Shown piece after piece: positions 10,239 to 18,578 of a stretch of 64,000 nucleotides of DNA. Below the pieces are notes generated by a model. The model had not been told where the DNA came from and ran no database searches. It saw nothing but the letters and a program-made list of their open reading frames with translations. Position 1 is the stretch's first letter. Every line of letters starts with the position of its first letter. Origin of the DNA: Gordonia terrae (GTDB lineage Bacteria; Actinomycetota; Actinomycetes; Mycobacteriales; Mycobacteriaceae); contig NZ_CP016594.1 in assembly GCF_001698225.1 (NCBI RefSeq), forward strand, positions 2,790,001 through 2,854,000, written 5' to 3'. The translations under genes were made by a program, and so were the position numbers.

Positions 10239-11193
10239 AGCCGAGGGCCTTCGCCAACCGCCCGACCGACGCCCCGATGCCGAGTTCCTCGACGAGCTCG
10301 GCGAGGGCCGCGGGATCGGCGGGTTCGGCCGGCAGCACGTCGGAGCCGCTGTCGATGGTGTCGGCGTCGGTACGCACCGAGACGACGATGCGTGCCGCCT
10401 GCAGGTAGTCGACCGACGCGAGCAGTGACTTCCGGCTCCGGGTGGGCACCGACGACGACGGATCGGCGGCAGCCGCCTCCAGGGCGTCGAGGCTGCCGTA
10501 CTCGGTGATCAGTTTCGCCGCGGTCTTCTCACCGATACCGGCCACACCCGGCAACCCGTCCGAGGGGTCACCGCGCAACATCGACATCTCCGCGTAGCCG
10601 ATCCCGGCGCGGTCGACCGGCACGCCGTACTTCTCGGCAACTTCCACCGGACCCATCATCTCGGCTTTCGCCAACCCTCGGCCGACGTAGAGGACGCGCA
10701 CCGGTACCGGATCGTCGGCGACCACCTGCAGCAGGTCCCGATCCCCACTGACGACGATCACCGGATCGTTCGCCTCGTCGTAGGCAAGGGTGCCGATCAC
10801 ATCGTCGGCTTCACATCCGACGGCGCCCGAGGTCGCGATGCCCGCCGCTGCGAGAACGGCCATGATCATGTCGACCTGCGGGGTGAGCGTGTCGGGCACC
10901 TCTTCGACGTCGACCTCCCTGCCCTCGACATCGGTGCCGCCGTCGGGGACCGCGACGCGATGGGCCTTGTAGGTGGGGATCAGGTCGGTGCGGAACTCCG
11001 GGCGCCAGTCGAGGTCCAGACACACCACCAGGCGCGACGGCCGTTCGCGCACCACGAGATTGGCGATGGTGTCGACGAAGCCCCGGACCGCGTTGACCGG
11101 GCGTCCGTCCGGACTCGTCATCTTCTCCGGGAGGGCGAAGAACGATCGGAACCACAGGCTCGCGCCGTCGAGCAGCATCAACGAATCCGTCAC
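10222..11193 (-). CDS. 5'-3' exonuclease (PolI exonuclease-domain family)
   Basis: Stand-alone flap/5'-3' exonuclease like the N-terminal domain of DNA polymerase I, likely acting in replication or repair. Conserved acidic metal ligands are visible in [34 protein letters not shown] and [12 protein letters not shown]. The helix-hairpin-helix is [18 protein letters not shown]. Two GTG codons are possible starts, 11199 and 11193. I chose 11193 (323 residues, start [12 protein letters not shown]) because a CAGAGT -10-like element lies 6 nt before it. Convergent with the DUF4333 gene; position equals Rv2090. Confidence 0.9.
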   Translation of the reverse strand: MTDSLMLLDGASLWFRSFFALPEKMTSPDGRPVNAVRGFVDTIANLVVRERPSRLVVCLDLDWRPEFRTDLIPTYKAHRVAVPDGGTDVEGREVDVEEVPDTLTPQVDMIMAVLAAAGIATSGAVGCEADDVIGTLAYDEANDPVIVVSGDRDLLQVVADDPVPVRVLYVGRGLAKAEMMGPVEVAEKYGVPVDRAGIGYAEMSMLRGDPSDGLPGVAGIGEKTAAKLITEYGSLDALEAAAADPSSSVPTRSRKSLLASVDYLQAARIVVSVRTDADTIDSGSDVLPAEPADPAALAELVEELGIGASVGRLAKALGWPQAG

Positions 11194-11219
11194 CCCCACA
11201 CTCTGTCATGAGTCGGCGG

Positions 11220-11225
11220 TAGTGT
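11220..11225 (+). promoter_or_regulatory. -10 element (TAGTGT) for leaderless pepE
   Basis: TAGTGT ends 7 nt before the ATG at 11233. The gap to the divergent exonuclease start is about 40 bases, so both promoters share this short region. Confidence 0.4.
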
Positions 11226-11232
11226 TCGTCGC

Positions 11233-12393
11233 ATGGCATCTGGGAACGGAGCAGCACGGGTCGCGACGTCGGGAGTGGGGGCCGAACCGCTCTTCGGCGC
11301 GGAGGTGTACCGGGACCGGGTCCGCCGTGCCGCCGACCTCACCCGCGCCGCAGATCTCGACGCGCTCGTCGTCGCACCCGGACCGGACCTGCGCTATCTG
11401 GTGGGATCGCGGGCGGAGACCTTCGAACGGCTCACGGCGCTCGTGATCCCCGCGGCCGGTGACCCGCGACTGGTGATCGCGCGGCTCGAGGTCCCGTCGC
11501 TGTCGGCTTCGGCGGTGGGCGATCTCGACATCGAGGTGGCCGACTGGGTCGACGGTGACGACGCCCACGCGCTGGCGCTGGCGGGGTTGCCGTCGCAACC
11601 GCGCATCGCCGTCTCCGATTCCATGCCCGCCCTGCATGTGATCCCGCTCGCCCGGCACACCGGCGCCACACCGCAATTGGCGACCGACGTCCTACGCGAA
11701 CTCCGGATGATCAAGGACGCCGCGGAGATCGACGCTCTCCGCCGCGCCGGCGCCGCGATCGACCGCGTGCACGCGCGAATGGGCGACTGGCTGGTCCCCG
11801 GACGCACCGAGCGGGAGGTCGCCGCCGACATCGCCGCCGCGATCCTCGAGGAGGGGCACACCGAGGCGGCGTTCATCATCGTCGGGTCCGGCCCCAACGG
11901 CGCCGATCCCCACCATGAGTTCTCCGACCGGGTCATCGAGCGGTCCGACATCGTCGTGGTCGACATCGGTGGTCCGGTCGAGCCGGGCTACAACTCCGAT
12001 TCCACGCGCACGTACTGCTTCGACGATCCGCCCGCCGACATCGCCGATGCTTACGCCGCGCTGCTCGAGGCGCAGCGCGCGGCCGTGGCCGCTGTCCGGC
12101 CCGGGGTGACCGCGTCGTCGATCGATGCCGCGGCGCGCGATCTGCTCGCCGAGCGCGGCCTGGCCGAGCAGTTCATCCACCGCACCGGGCACGGTATCGG
12201 GCTGTCGGTGCACGAGGAGCCCTACATCGTCGGCGGCAACGACATCCCGCTGCGGGCCGGCATGGCGTTCAGCGTGGAGCCGGGCGTCTACGTCTCCGGC
12301 CGATGGGGTGCCCGGATCGAGGACATCGTCGTCGTCACGGAGGACGGCTGCGAGTCCCTCAACAACCGCCCACACGAACTCGTCCGGCTGTAG
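11233..12393 (+). CDS. pepE: M24 metallopeptidase (Xaa-Pro dipeptidase type) PepE
   Basis: Cytoplasmic proline dipeptidase-like enzyme. The 386-residue protein has a creatinase-like N-terminal domain (residues 1-150) and a C-terminal pita-bread domain. The metal-binding residues expected for M24 are visible: VVVDIGGPVEPGYNSDSTRTY (two Asp), HRTGHGIGLSVHEEP (His), FSVEPGVYV (Glu) and ARIEDIVVV (Glu). It matches the position of Rv2089c and ends the first block of conserved synteny. Substrate preference cannot be told from sequence. Confidence 0.92.
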   Translation: MASGNGAARVATSGVGAEPLFGAEVYRDRVRRAADLTRAADLDALVVAPGPDLRYLVGSRAETFERLTALVIPAAGDPRLVIARLEVPSLSASAVGDLDIEVADWVDGDDAHALALAGLPSQPRIAVSDSMPALHVIPLARHTGATPQLATDVLRELRMIKDAAEIDALRRAGAAIDRVHARMGDWLVPGRTEREVAADIAAAILEEGHTEAAFIIVGSGPNGADPHHEFSDRVIERSDIVVVDIGGPVEPGYNSDSTRTYCFDDPPADIADAYAALLEAQRAAVAAVRPGVTASSIDAAARDLLAERGLAEQFIHRTGHGIGLSVHEEPYIVGGNDIPLRAGMAFSVEPGVYVSGRWGARIEDIVVVTEDGCESLNNRPHELVRL

Positions 12394-12400
12394 GTATATC

Positions 12401-12453
12401 CGACCGATGAACCTCGCTTCGACTGTTGGACTTCGATCGAGGTCCATCGGTCG
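12401..12453. terminator. Inverted repeat between convergent genes, likely two-way terminator
   Basis: CGACCGATGAACCTCG (12401-12416) pairs with CGAGGTCCATCGGTCG (12438-12453) with one mismatch across a 21-nt loop. It sits between the pepE stop and the end of the minus-strand HNH gene. There is no T-run, as is usual in actinobacteria. Confidence 0.55.
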
Positions 12454-12496
12454 AAATGAGGTTCGGCGGTGGTGGGTCTTTATTCACGGACCCGGG

Positions 12497-14119
12497 TCAG
12501 TGGGTGGCGAGTAGCTCCATGAGGTGTGCTTCGACGAGGGAGGGTCGGGGCGTCGGTGGGCCGGGCCGTGGTGGGCGGACGTCGATGACGTGGCTGGTGG
12601 TCAGCCATGAGCGGCGTGCGTCGTGGGGGTGTGGCGTCTCGGGGCGTGCTTGATCGCCGGGCTGCGTTGGCGGTCCGTGGATCTCGGCGCGTATGTCGCG
12701 TAGGTGTGCGGCGAACTGCCGGGGTATGTCGGGTCGGCGGTTGATGCGTTCGGGGTTGGGTGGCGCGCCGGGCTCGGCATTCAACCGCCAGAGGCAGCGG
12801 CCTTCGTCGGGTCCGGAGCGGACAATGTGGGTGGTGTACTGGCCGGGCTGGTCGCCGACCATGCGGTTGTGTCGTGGGCAGGCGGGTGCGAGGTCGTCGA
12901 TGTCGGTGAGACCGCCCTTGGCCCAATCCTTCTGGGCGTGATGGAGTTCGACCTGGGTGGCGGGCTGATCGCACCCGGGAGCCGAGCACACCTCACCGTC
13001 GGGGCGCGCGAAGGAGACGAGGCGTTGTTCGCGGGTGGCCAAACGTTTCCCCCTACCGAAGTACAGCGGCACGGCGGTCGAATCTTTGAAGATCGCCAGC
13101 CACGGTTGGATCTCGCCGGCCATCGCGATCAGGTCGGGGATGGGCAGCAGGGTGCCGGTGGCGGTGGTGGCGAGCCCGGCTTCGCGGATCAGGTCGCCCA
13201 GATCGGCTTTGATGATCAGATGGGCGGGCAGGCCGCGGTGCGACTTTCCGAGAATCCCGTCTGAAAAGCCTGCGGTGAGCGCGGCGTCGAGGGCGTCGTG
13301 ATTGGTCTGCGCGGGGGTGCGTTGGTCACGGTCGGCGGCGGTGGCCAGCGCGTCGGGGTCGGCGGTGCCGGCCGGTCCGGACGGCGAGTTGGGATCGTCG
13401 GGGTTGTTGAGTCCGGGTTTGCCCCAGACGGCGAACATCATCGTGAGCCGGGCGGCGAGTTCGGGGGTCAGGGTGCCGGAGATCTTGGCGGTGCCGTCGG
13501 CGCGTTGGCGGCCGATCCACAGGTTGCGGCGCCGTTTCCGGTCGGTGTCGTCGGCCAGGGTGCCGTCGGGGTCGAGATGAGCCAGCAACCGCGCACCGAG
13601 TTGGGTGATGTCGGCCGGTGTATGATCGGCGGCGATCTCGGCCATCTGACGTTCCGCAGCAACCTTCACGTCGTGCTCGACAGCGTTCGGAATGCGGTCG
13701 AGGACGTCGAGTGTCGCCTGCACGTGTGCAGTGCCGACGGTGCCTTGCGCGAAAGCCTTGGCGAGGGACGGGTGTTCGGGCAGTAGGAGTTCGCCGCCGA
13801 GGCTGGTCCGGGTGGCGGTGGCGTCCATGTGCTTACGTCGACGCATCGGATTCGACACTCGCAGCCGGTGCGTCATGAACTGCATGAGTGTTCGGCAGCC
13901 CGTCTTGCGGGGGAGGTCGCGGGCCTCGGCCTGATCGATCTGCCGGTCACCGGCGACGGTCAGGCGTGCGATGGCACGTTCGGTCTCGGCTGCCACGTCA
14001 GCCAACTCGGCATCCGAGCAGGGCGACAGGTCCACGGTCTGCAGTTCGTCGAGGATCGCATGCAACTCCGCGACCAATCCGACAGCTCTCGGTTGCGGCG
14101 TCGCTGACTCGTCAGACAT
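12497..14119 (-). CDS. DUF222 / HNH endonuclease-domain protein (13E12 family)
   Basis: Member of the REP13E12-like family common in Gordonia, Rhodococcus and mycobacteria. The 540-residue protein has an N-terminal DUF222 helical domain (about residues 10-350) and a C-terminal HNH nuclease motif. That motif has zinc cysteines in CSAPGCDQPATQ, VELHHAQKDWAKGG and CPRHNRMVG. The ATG at 14119 has an excellent GGAGGAGGT site just upstream; a longer frame to 14206 lacks support. A LexA-like box and a sigma70-type promoter precede it. Function is unproven; such genes are often multicopy and linked to mobile DNA. Confidence 0.9.
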   Translation of the reverse strand: MSDESATPQPRAVGLVAELHAILDELQTVDLSPCSDAELADVAAETERAIARLTVAGDRQIDQAEARDLPRKTGCRTLMQFMTHRLRVSNPMRRRKHMDATATRTSLGGELLLPEHPSLAKAFAQGTVGTAHVQATLDVLDRIPNAVEHDVKVAAERQMAEIAADHTPADITQLGARLLAHLDPDGTLADDTDRKRRRNLWIGRQRADGTAKISGTLTPELAARLTMMFAVWGKPGLNNPDDPNSPSGPAGTADPDALATAADRDQRTPAQTNHDALDAALTAGFSDGILGKSHRGLPAHLIIKADLGDLIREAGLATTATGTLLPIPDLIAMAGEIQPWLAIFKDSTAVPLYFGRGKRLATREQRLVSFARPDGEVCSAPGCDQPATQVELHHAQKDWAKGGLTDIDDLAPACPRHNRMVGDQPGQYTTHIVRSGPDEGRCLWRLNAEPGAPPNPERINRRPDIPRQFAAHLRDIRAEIHGPPTQPGDQARPETPHPHDARRSWLTTSHVIDVRPPRPGPPTPRPSLVEAHLMELLATH

Positions 14120-14145
14120 GGTCACCTCCTCCGAGAGCCGTTGCT

Positions 14146-14161
14146 GCGAATGTATATTCGA
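14146..14161 (-). promoter_or_regulatory. LexA (SOS) box-like operator
   Basis: On the minus strand this reads TCGAATATACATTCGC, against the actinobacterial consensus TCGAAC-N4-GTTCGA: 9 of 12 specified bases match and the core palindrome CGAAT-N4-ATTCG is perfect. It lies right after the -10 element of the HNH gene, a position that would block transcription. M. tuberculosis 13E12 genes are known to include LexA targets. Confidence 0.65.
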
Positions 14162-14188
14162 GTCTACACCAATATGGACGCGCGTCAA
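14161..14188 (-). promoter_or_regulatory. Sigma70-type promoter of the HNH gene
   Basis: Minus strand: TTGACG (14188-14183), a 16-nt spacer, then TAGACT (14166-14161). The spacer region is AT-rich compared with its surroundings. The LexA-like box overlaps the downstream edge of the -10. Confidence 0.6.
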
Positions 14189-14281
14189 CCTTAAAAGCCC
14201 TGTCATCCAACGCTATTCGGCGAGAGGGAGTTGTCGGTGCCTTGTGGTACAGGGAACCCCGATGCGGGCGATGCTGAGTGT

Positions 14282-14979
14282 TGACCCCGGGTCTTGCGCA
14301 CAGGGTGAGACCTATACCGCGTGAAAGCATGGCAGCGTAGCGGTTTTCGTAGGTCGTCGGCAGTTGTTGTAGCGCACGAGCCAGCCGAACACTTCACCCC
14401 GGTCGGTCAGCTCGTCGGTCCAGGTCCGCTCATCTTGAATTATTTCGCGTTTCAGTATCACACGCTTGTGGTTCACCCGATCTTCGGCAGCCACGTCGTC
14501 GTTGAGTTCGGCCGTGATCGGGGAGCGCCGTAGGTGGTGCACCGATACGAGTGGTGCGGATACGTTGCGCCAGAGCATGATCAGCTTGCGTCCGCGCTGC
14601 CCGCGCGGGGGCTGCCTGCCGCCAACCGTGAAACGACGAACACGCGATCGCGAAGATTCGCATAGCCACTTGACCGGGTAGGTGTCGAGGTGGTCGGCGA
14701 CGAACGCCGAAGCGGCTCACCCGTTCGTCTCCACGACGAGATACTGGGCCGCCCGCGGTCTTGCGCGTCAATGCCATAGCGGTCGAGCCAGTGACGCAGA
14801 GTGCCGTGCTCGACACCGGAGATCATCGGCGATACCACGCACCGTGGCCTCGGGGGTCGACTCGTACAACTCCACCGCGTCCTGACGAACCGCTCTCAGT
14901 CGTGTTTCCAAGCCATACCTCGATCGTCTCGCTTCCTCCAGCTCGTTGTCGGATTCAGCGTGTCCGAAATCTGGGTCAG
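14282..14979 (-). mobile_element. Decayed IS3-family insertion sequence
   Basis: A remnant of about 0.7 kb (a full IS3 element is about 1.2-1.5 kb). Possible imperfect terminal inverted repeats are TGACCCAGATTTCGGACA, read inward on the minus strand from 14979, and TGACCCCGGGTCTTGCGCACA-like sequence starting at 14282 on the plus strand. The interior encodes broken IS3 orfA and orfB pieces on the minus strand. The boundaries are tentative; the transposase remnant is clear. Confidence 0.6.
14312..14930 (-). pseudogene. IS3-family transposase orfA/orfB remnant, frameshifted and internally deleted
   Basis: Read 5' to 3' on the minus strand, three frames carry successive pieces of one IS3 transposase. 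OrfA start: RYGLETRLRAVRQDAVELYE, then a frame shift into GVEHGTLRHWLDRYGID. OrfB start: DHLDTYPVKWLCE, then APARAARTQADHALAQRIR, then PITAELNDDV and RVNHKRV. OrfB end: EVFGWLVRYNNCRRP. The DDE catalytic core between RVNHKRV and VFGWLVRYN is missing, so the element cannot encode an active transposase. The 184 bases from 14980 to the PPOX gene hold nothing I recognise. Confidence 0.7.
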
Positions 14980-15163
14980 GTCCCCCTCGGTCCTCGAGGC
15001 GTTTGTCCTCGATGTCGCAGATCGCCAGTCACACCAGCATGGGGAGTGCGCCACCGTTCGGGAAATGGCGGGCGGTCTTGATGACTATGCGAAGAACCGG
15101 ACCGAGCCCGCTGACGACACCGGCGACCCACGTCAAACAGAATCCGACCTCACATGCGCGGCG

Positions 15164-15565
15164 CTAGCTGAACAGCGATGCGGAGCCGAGCACCCGGCTC
15201 ACGCTGATCTCAATCACCACGCGGCGCGGATTCGGCCGGGGTTCCCGGTATCGCTGCGCGTAACGCTGCTCGGCCTCGCGCACGTGGTCGGGTTCGCGGC
15301 GGACCGTCGCGGGCCCCTCCAGGGTCAACCACCGCGGGCCGTCGACATTGGTGACGGCCGCGTAGGCGCCGCGCTCGGCGTTGCGGACCTTCTGATTGCC
15401 GTCAGAGGTGATGACCCGTGCCAGTCCGGCCTCGGGATCCCACGTGAATCCGACGGCGACGGCGTGTGGCGTGCCGTCGGCGCGCAGGGTGGTGAGGGTC
15501 CCGAGGTGGCGTTCGGTGAGGAACGCGAGCGCATCGGATCCGAGGTCGGCGGCGGTGCGGGGCAT
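15164..15565 (-). CDS. F420-dependent PPOX-class oxidoreductase (biliverdin-reductase type)
   Basis: Split beta-barrel flavin/deazaflavin protein of 133 residues, TIGR03618-like. It aligns along its length with M. tuberculosis Rv2074 ([57 protein letters not shown]). That protein reduces biliverdin with F420H2, so a similar role is likely but inferred. It is divergent from the SDR gene, as in M. tuberculosis next to the cob genes. A TATCGT element 6 nt before the ATG suggests a leaderless mRNA. Confidence 0.88.
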   Translation of the reverse strand: MPRTAADLGSDALAFLTERHLGTLTTLRADGTPHAVAVGFTWDPEAGLARVITSDGNQKVRNAERGAYAAVTNVDGPRWLTLEGPATVRREPDHVREAEQRYAQRYREPRPNPRRVVIEISVSRVLGSASLFS

Positions 15566-15571
15566 GACCCC

Positions 15572-15606
15572 ACGATAGAGGTCGGTCTCGGGGCCGGTGC
15601 GATACT
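15572..15606. promoter_or_regulatory. Back-to-back -10 elements of divergent leaderless genes
   Basis: Minus strand TATCGT (15577-15572) is 6 nt from the PPOX ATG. Plus strand GATACT (15601-15606) is 7 nt from the SDR ATG. The whole divergent promoter fits in 48 bases. Confidence 0.45.
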
Positions 15607-15613
15607 GGTGGCC

Positions 15614-16411
15614 ATGTCATCACGCAGCAACGGGGCATCGGCGCGTCCGGACACCGACCCGGCCGGCACCCTCGTGCTGTTCGGCGGTCGCAGTGAGATC
15701 GGCGTGGCCACCGCTGCGCGTCTCGTTCACGGGCGGACGGTCGTGCTGGCGGCTCGTCGCCCCGACGACCTGGCCGACGAGACGGCTCGCCTCCTCGACG
15801 CCGGGGCGGTGGCGGTGCACGCCGTCGCATTCGACGCGAACGACACCGACTCCCACCCCGCACTCGTCGAGTCACTGGCGCAGCGGTACGGGCCGATCGG
15901 GATCGCGATCGTCGCGTTCGGCATCCTGGGGGACCAGACTCGCGCCGAAACCGATGTGGCACATGCGCTTCAGATCGCGCACACCGACTACTACGCCCAC
16001 ATCAGCGTGCTCACACCGCTCGCGTCCGTCCTGCGCGCGCAGCGCTCCGGCACGATCATCGTCTTCTCGTCGGTCGCGGGTATCCGGGTGCGCCGTGCCA
16101 ACTACGTCTACGGCTCGACGAAGGCCGGACTCGACGGGTTCGCGAGCGGTCTCGCAGATGCGTTGCGCGGCACCGGCGCCCGCCTGCTGCTGGCCCGCCC
16201 CGGGTTCGTGGTCGGCGCGATGACCCGCGACCTGATGGAGTCCGGGGTGAAACCCGCACCGCTGTCGCGCAATCCCGAGCAGGTGGCCGACGCGGTGGCG
16301 CGCGCCTTCCACAAGGGACGCGGCGAGGTCTGGATCCCGGGTGCGCTCCGCCCCGTGTTCTTCGGGATGCGCCTGCTGCCACGCGCCGTGTGGCGGAGAC
16401 TTCCCCGATGA
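15614..16411 (+). CDS. Short-chain dehydrogenase/reductase beside cobL
   Basis: SDR of 265 residues from the ATG at 15614; the open frame continues far upstream but has no coding signal there. The cofactor loop reads [18 protein letters not shown] (GxxxxIG type) and the catalytic YxxxK is in [13 protein letters not shown], with Ser in IVFSSVAGI. It resembles Rv2073c and the DprE2-like group by overall pattern, but no substrate is known. It overlaps cobL by 4 bases, so it is co-translated with the cobalamin genes; whether it acts in that pathway is unknown. Confidence 0.85.
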   Translation: MSSRSNGASARPDTDPAGTLVLFGGRSEIGVATAARLVHGRTVVLAARRPDDLADETARLLDAGAVAVHAVAFDANDTDSHPALVESLAQRYGPIGIAIVAFGILGDQTRAETDVAHALQIAHTDYYAHISVLTPLASVLRAQRSGTIIVFSSVAGIRVRRANYVYGSTKAGLDGFASGLADALRGTGARLLLARPGFVVGAMTRDLMESGVKPAPLSRNPEQVADAVARAFHKGRGEVWIPGALRPVFFGMRLLPRAVWRRLPR

Positions 16412-17805
16412 CGGCCCCGGATACAACCCACGGGTCGCCACCCGCATCCGAGTTCGTCGTGATCGGAATCGGTGCCGATGGTTGGCCCGGACTCGGCGAG
16501 ACGGTGCGTGACGAGTTGCGTCGTGCGCAGGTGATCTACGGTGCCGCACGACAATTGGCGCTCCTCGACGGCGCTGCATCCGAACTCGGCGCGCAACTGC
16601 GCCCGTGGCGGTCACCGATGTCGGAACACCTGGCCGAGGTCGTGGCGGGCGCCGGGAGCGCAGCGAGCGGGCCCATCGAGGCGGGCGCCGGGAGCGCAGC
16701 GAGCGGGCCCATCGAGGCGGGCACCGGGAGCGCATCGAGCGGGCCCATCAAGGACGGCACCGCGCACGCGGGCATCGTCCACATCCTGGCCAGCGGCGAC
16801 CCGATGTTCCACGGGGTCGGCGCCAGCATCATCGGCCGCGTCGGCGCGGACCGGGTGCGGGTGTATCCGGCGGTGTCCAGCGCAAGTCTGGCCTGTGCGC
16901 GCCTCGGCTGGGATCTCGCGACCGCCCGGATCGTCAGCGCGGTGCGGGCCGAGCCGAGCGTCGTGCTCGGCGAGGTCACCGACGGGGCTCGCGTGCTGGT
17001 ACTGAGCCGCGACGAGACCACCCCCGCGGCCGTTGCGACGCTGCTCGTCGATGCCGGTTTCGGGTCTTCGACGATGACCGTTCTCGAACAACTCGGTGGC
17101 CCTGCCGAACAGATCGCCACCGACACCGCGGAGTCGTGGCGCCGTCGGGCCGGGGACGCCCTGAACATCATCGCCGTTGACTGTGTCGGCCCGCGCCGGA
17201 CCCGATTGCCCGGCCGGCCGGACGATGCCTATGAGCACGACGGCCAGATCACCAAGTCGACGATTCGCGCCCTGACCGTGTGCGCGCTCGGCCCGGCCGG
17301 GGCACAGACCCTGTGGGACATCGGGTCCGGTTCCGGCAGCGTGGCGATCGAATGGTTGCGTGCCGACGACCGTGGGACGGTCGTCGCCTTCGAACGCGAC
17401 TCCGAGCGTGCTGATCGGCTGCGCCGCAACGCCGCCCGCCACGGGGTGGCGCACCGGCTCACGGTGCGGGGGCCGGCTCCGGACGAACTCGTCGACGCAC
17501 CGCGCCCCGACGCGGTCTTCATCGGCGGCGGACTCGACGAGGAGATCCTGTCGCTCGCCTGGGCGGCGCTCGCCGACCGCGGCCGGCTCGTCGTCAACGC
17601 GGTGACGGTCGAGAACCAGGCCCTCGTGACCCGGCGGCACGGCGAACTCGGGGGCACGTTGCGCCGACTGTCGGTCGAGACCGTGGCGCCCCTCGGCACG
17701 ATGAGCACCTGGCGTCCGGCACTGCCGATCGTGCAGTGGGCGGTCGACAAACCGGCGCCGTCGACGCCCGACCCCGGGCCCGAACCCGCGGAGGCAGTCC
17801 GATGA
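16408..17805 (+). CDS. cobL: Precorrin-6Y C5,15-methyltransferase (decarboxylating) CobL
   Basis: Bifunctional enzyme that methylates C5 and C15 and decarboxylates the C12 acetate in aerobic corrin synthesis. The 465-residue protein has a CbiE-like tetrapyrrole methylase domain (residues 10-230; FVVIGIGADGWPGLG, LASGDPMFHG) and a CbiT-like SAM domain (LWDIGSGSGSVAIEW, around residue 303). Start ATG 16408 overlaps the SDR stop. Residues 80-115 are three copies of a 12-residue unit from a 36-bp tandem repeat, inserted between the conserved APWRSP-type region and the GDPMF loop. The frame is kept, so the enzyme is probably active. Confidence 0.95.
   Translation: MTAPDTTHGSPPASEFVVIGIGADGWPGLGETVRDELRRAQVIYGAARQLALLDGAASELGAQLRPWRSPMSEHLAEVVAGAGSAASGPIEAGAGSAASGPIEAGTGSASSGPIKDGTAHAGIVHILASGDPMFHGVGASIIGRVGADRVRVYPAVSSASLACARLGWDLATARIVSAVRAEPSVVLGEVTDGARVLVLSRDETTPAAVATLLVDAGFGSSTMTVLEQLGGPAEQIATDTAESWRRRAGDALNIIAVDCVGPRRTRLPGRPDDAYEHDGQITKSTIRALTVCALGPAGAQTLWDIGSGSGSVAIEWLRADDRGTVVAFERDSERADRLRRNAARHGVAHRLTVRGPAPDELVDAPRPDAVFIGGGLDEEILSLAWAALADRGRLVVNAVTVENQALVTRRHGELGGTLRRLSVETVAPLGTMSTWRPALPIVQWAVDKPAPSTPDPGPEPAEAVR
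16645..16752 (+). repeat. 36-bp tandem repeat (x3) inside cobL
   Basis: Three copies of a 36-bp unit containing GGGAGCGCA(G/T)CGAGCGGG, encoding AGAGSAASGPIE-like residues. The third copy has diverged. The same core sequence forms a separate 38-bp triplicate at 32098-32211. Confidence 0.9.
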
Positions 17806-18578
17806 CCGTCTACTTCATCGGGGCCGGTCCCGGCGCGGCCGACCTCATCACCCTCCGGGGTGCGCGCCTGCTGGGGCAATGCGGCACCTGTGTCTACGCG
17901 GGATCGCTGGTGCCGCCGGAACTCCTGGCGCTGTGTCCCGACGGAGCCGAACTCGTCGACACCGCACGGATGCCGTTGCCGGAGATCATCGATGTCATCG
18001 CCGCCGCCGACGCGCGGGGTCATGACGTGGCGCGCCTGCACTCGGGTGACCTCAGCCTCTACTCGGCGCTGGCCGAGCAGCAGCGCGAACTGACCGCACG
18101 CGGTATCGATCACCGGATCGTGCCGGGTGTCCCGGCGTTCGCGGCGGCCGCGGCCGCTCTGGGCACCGAACTGACCGTCCCGGGCGTCGGCCAGAGCCTG
18201 TTGATCTCGCGGGTGTCGACACTGTCGACCGACATGCCGCCGGGGGAGGACCTCGCGAGTCTCGCCGCGACCGGGGTGACGCTCGCACTTCATCTCGCGG
18301 CACATCGCGCCGAGGAGATCGTGGCGGCGCTCGCCCCGCACTACGGCAGTGAATGCCCGACCGCGACAGTGGCGTTCGCGAGTCGCGCGAACGAGCAGAT
18401 CGTACGGTGCCCGCTGCGCCGGTTGCCCGAGACACTGGACGCCGCCGACATCCGCAGGACCGCGGTCATCTTCGTCGGTCGTGTGCTGGACCCGGCGAGG
18501 TCCGAGGCCACCGACAGCTACCTGTACTCGCACGCGCGCATGACCAAGCTCCGCACCGACCGTGAGTCGCCGCGGTGA
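17802..18578 (+). CDS. cobM: Precorrin-4 C11-methyltransferase CobM
   Basis: SAM-dependent tetrapyrrole methylase converting precorrin-4 to precorrin-5. The 258-residue protein has the family start (VYFIGAGPGAADLITLRG), the AGSLVPPELL motif, RLHSGDLSLYSAL and RIVPGVPAFAAA. The ATG at 17802 overlaps the cobL stop by 4 bases; an in-frame extension upstream is a shadow of cobL. It is followed by cobK with another 4-base overlap. Confidence 0.95.
   Translation: MTVYFIGAGPGAADLITLRGARLLGQCGTCVYAGSLVPPELLALCPDGAELVDTARMPLPEIIDVIAAADARGHDVARLHSGDLSLYSALAEQQRELTARGIDHRIVPGVPAFAAAAAALGTELTVPGVGQSLLISRVSTLSTDMPPGEDLASLAATGVTLALHLAAHRAEEIVAALAPHYGSECPTATVAFASRANEQIVRCPLRRLPETLDAADIRRTAVIFVGRVLDPARSEATDSYLYSHARMTKLRTDRESPR

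Noticed and set aside
14801..15613. Extended N-terminus of the SDR frame upstream of 15614
   Set aside because: It crosses the IS remnant and the PPOX gene on the other strand; the SDR fold begins just after 15614, where a promoter is present.
16645..16752. CRISPR-like array
   Set aside because: The units are directly tandem without spacers and lie inside cobL in frame.
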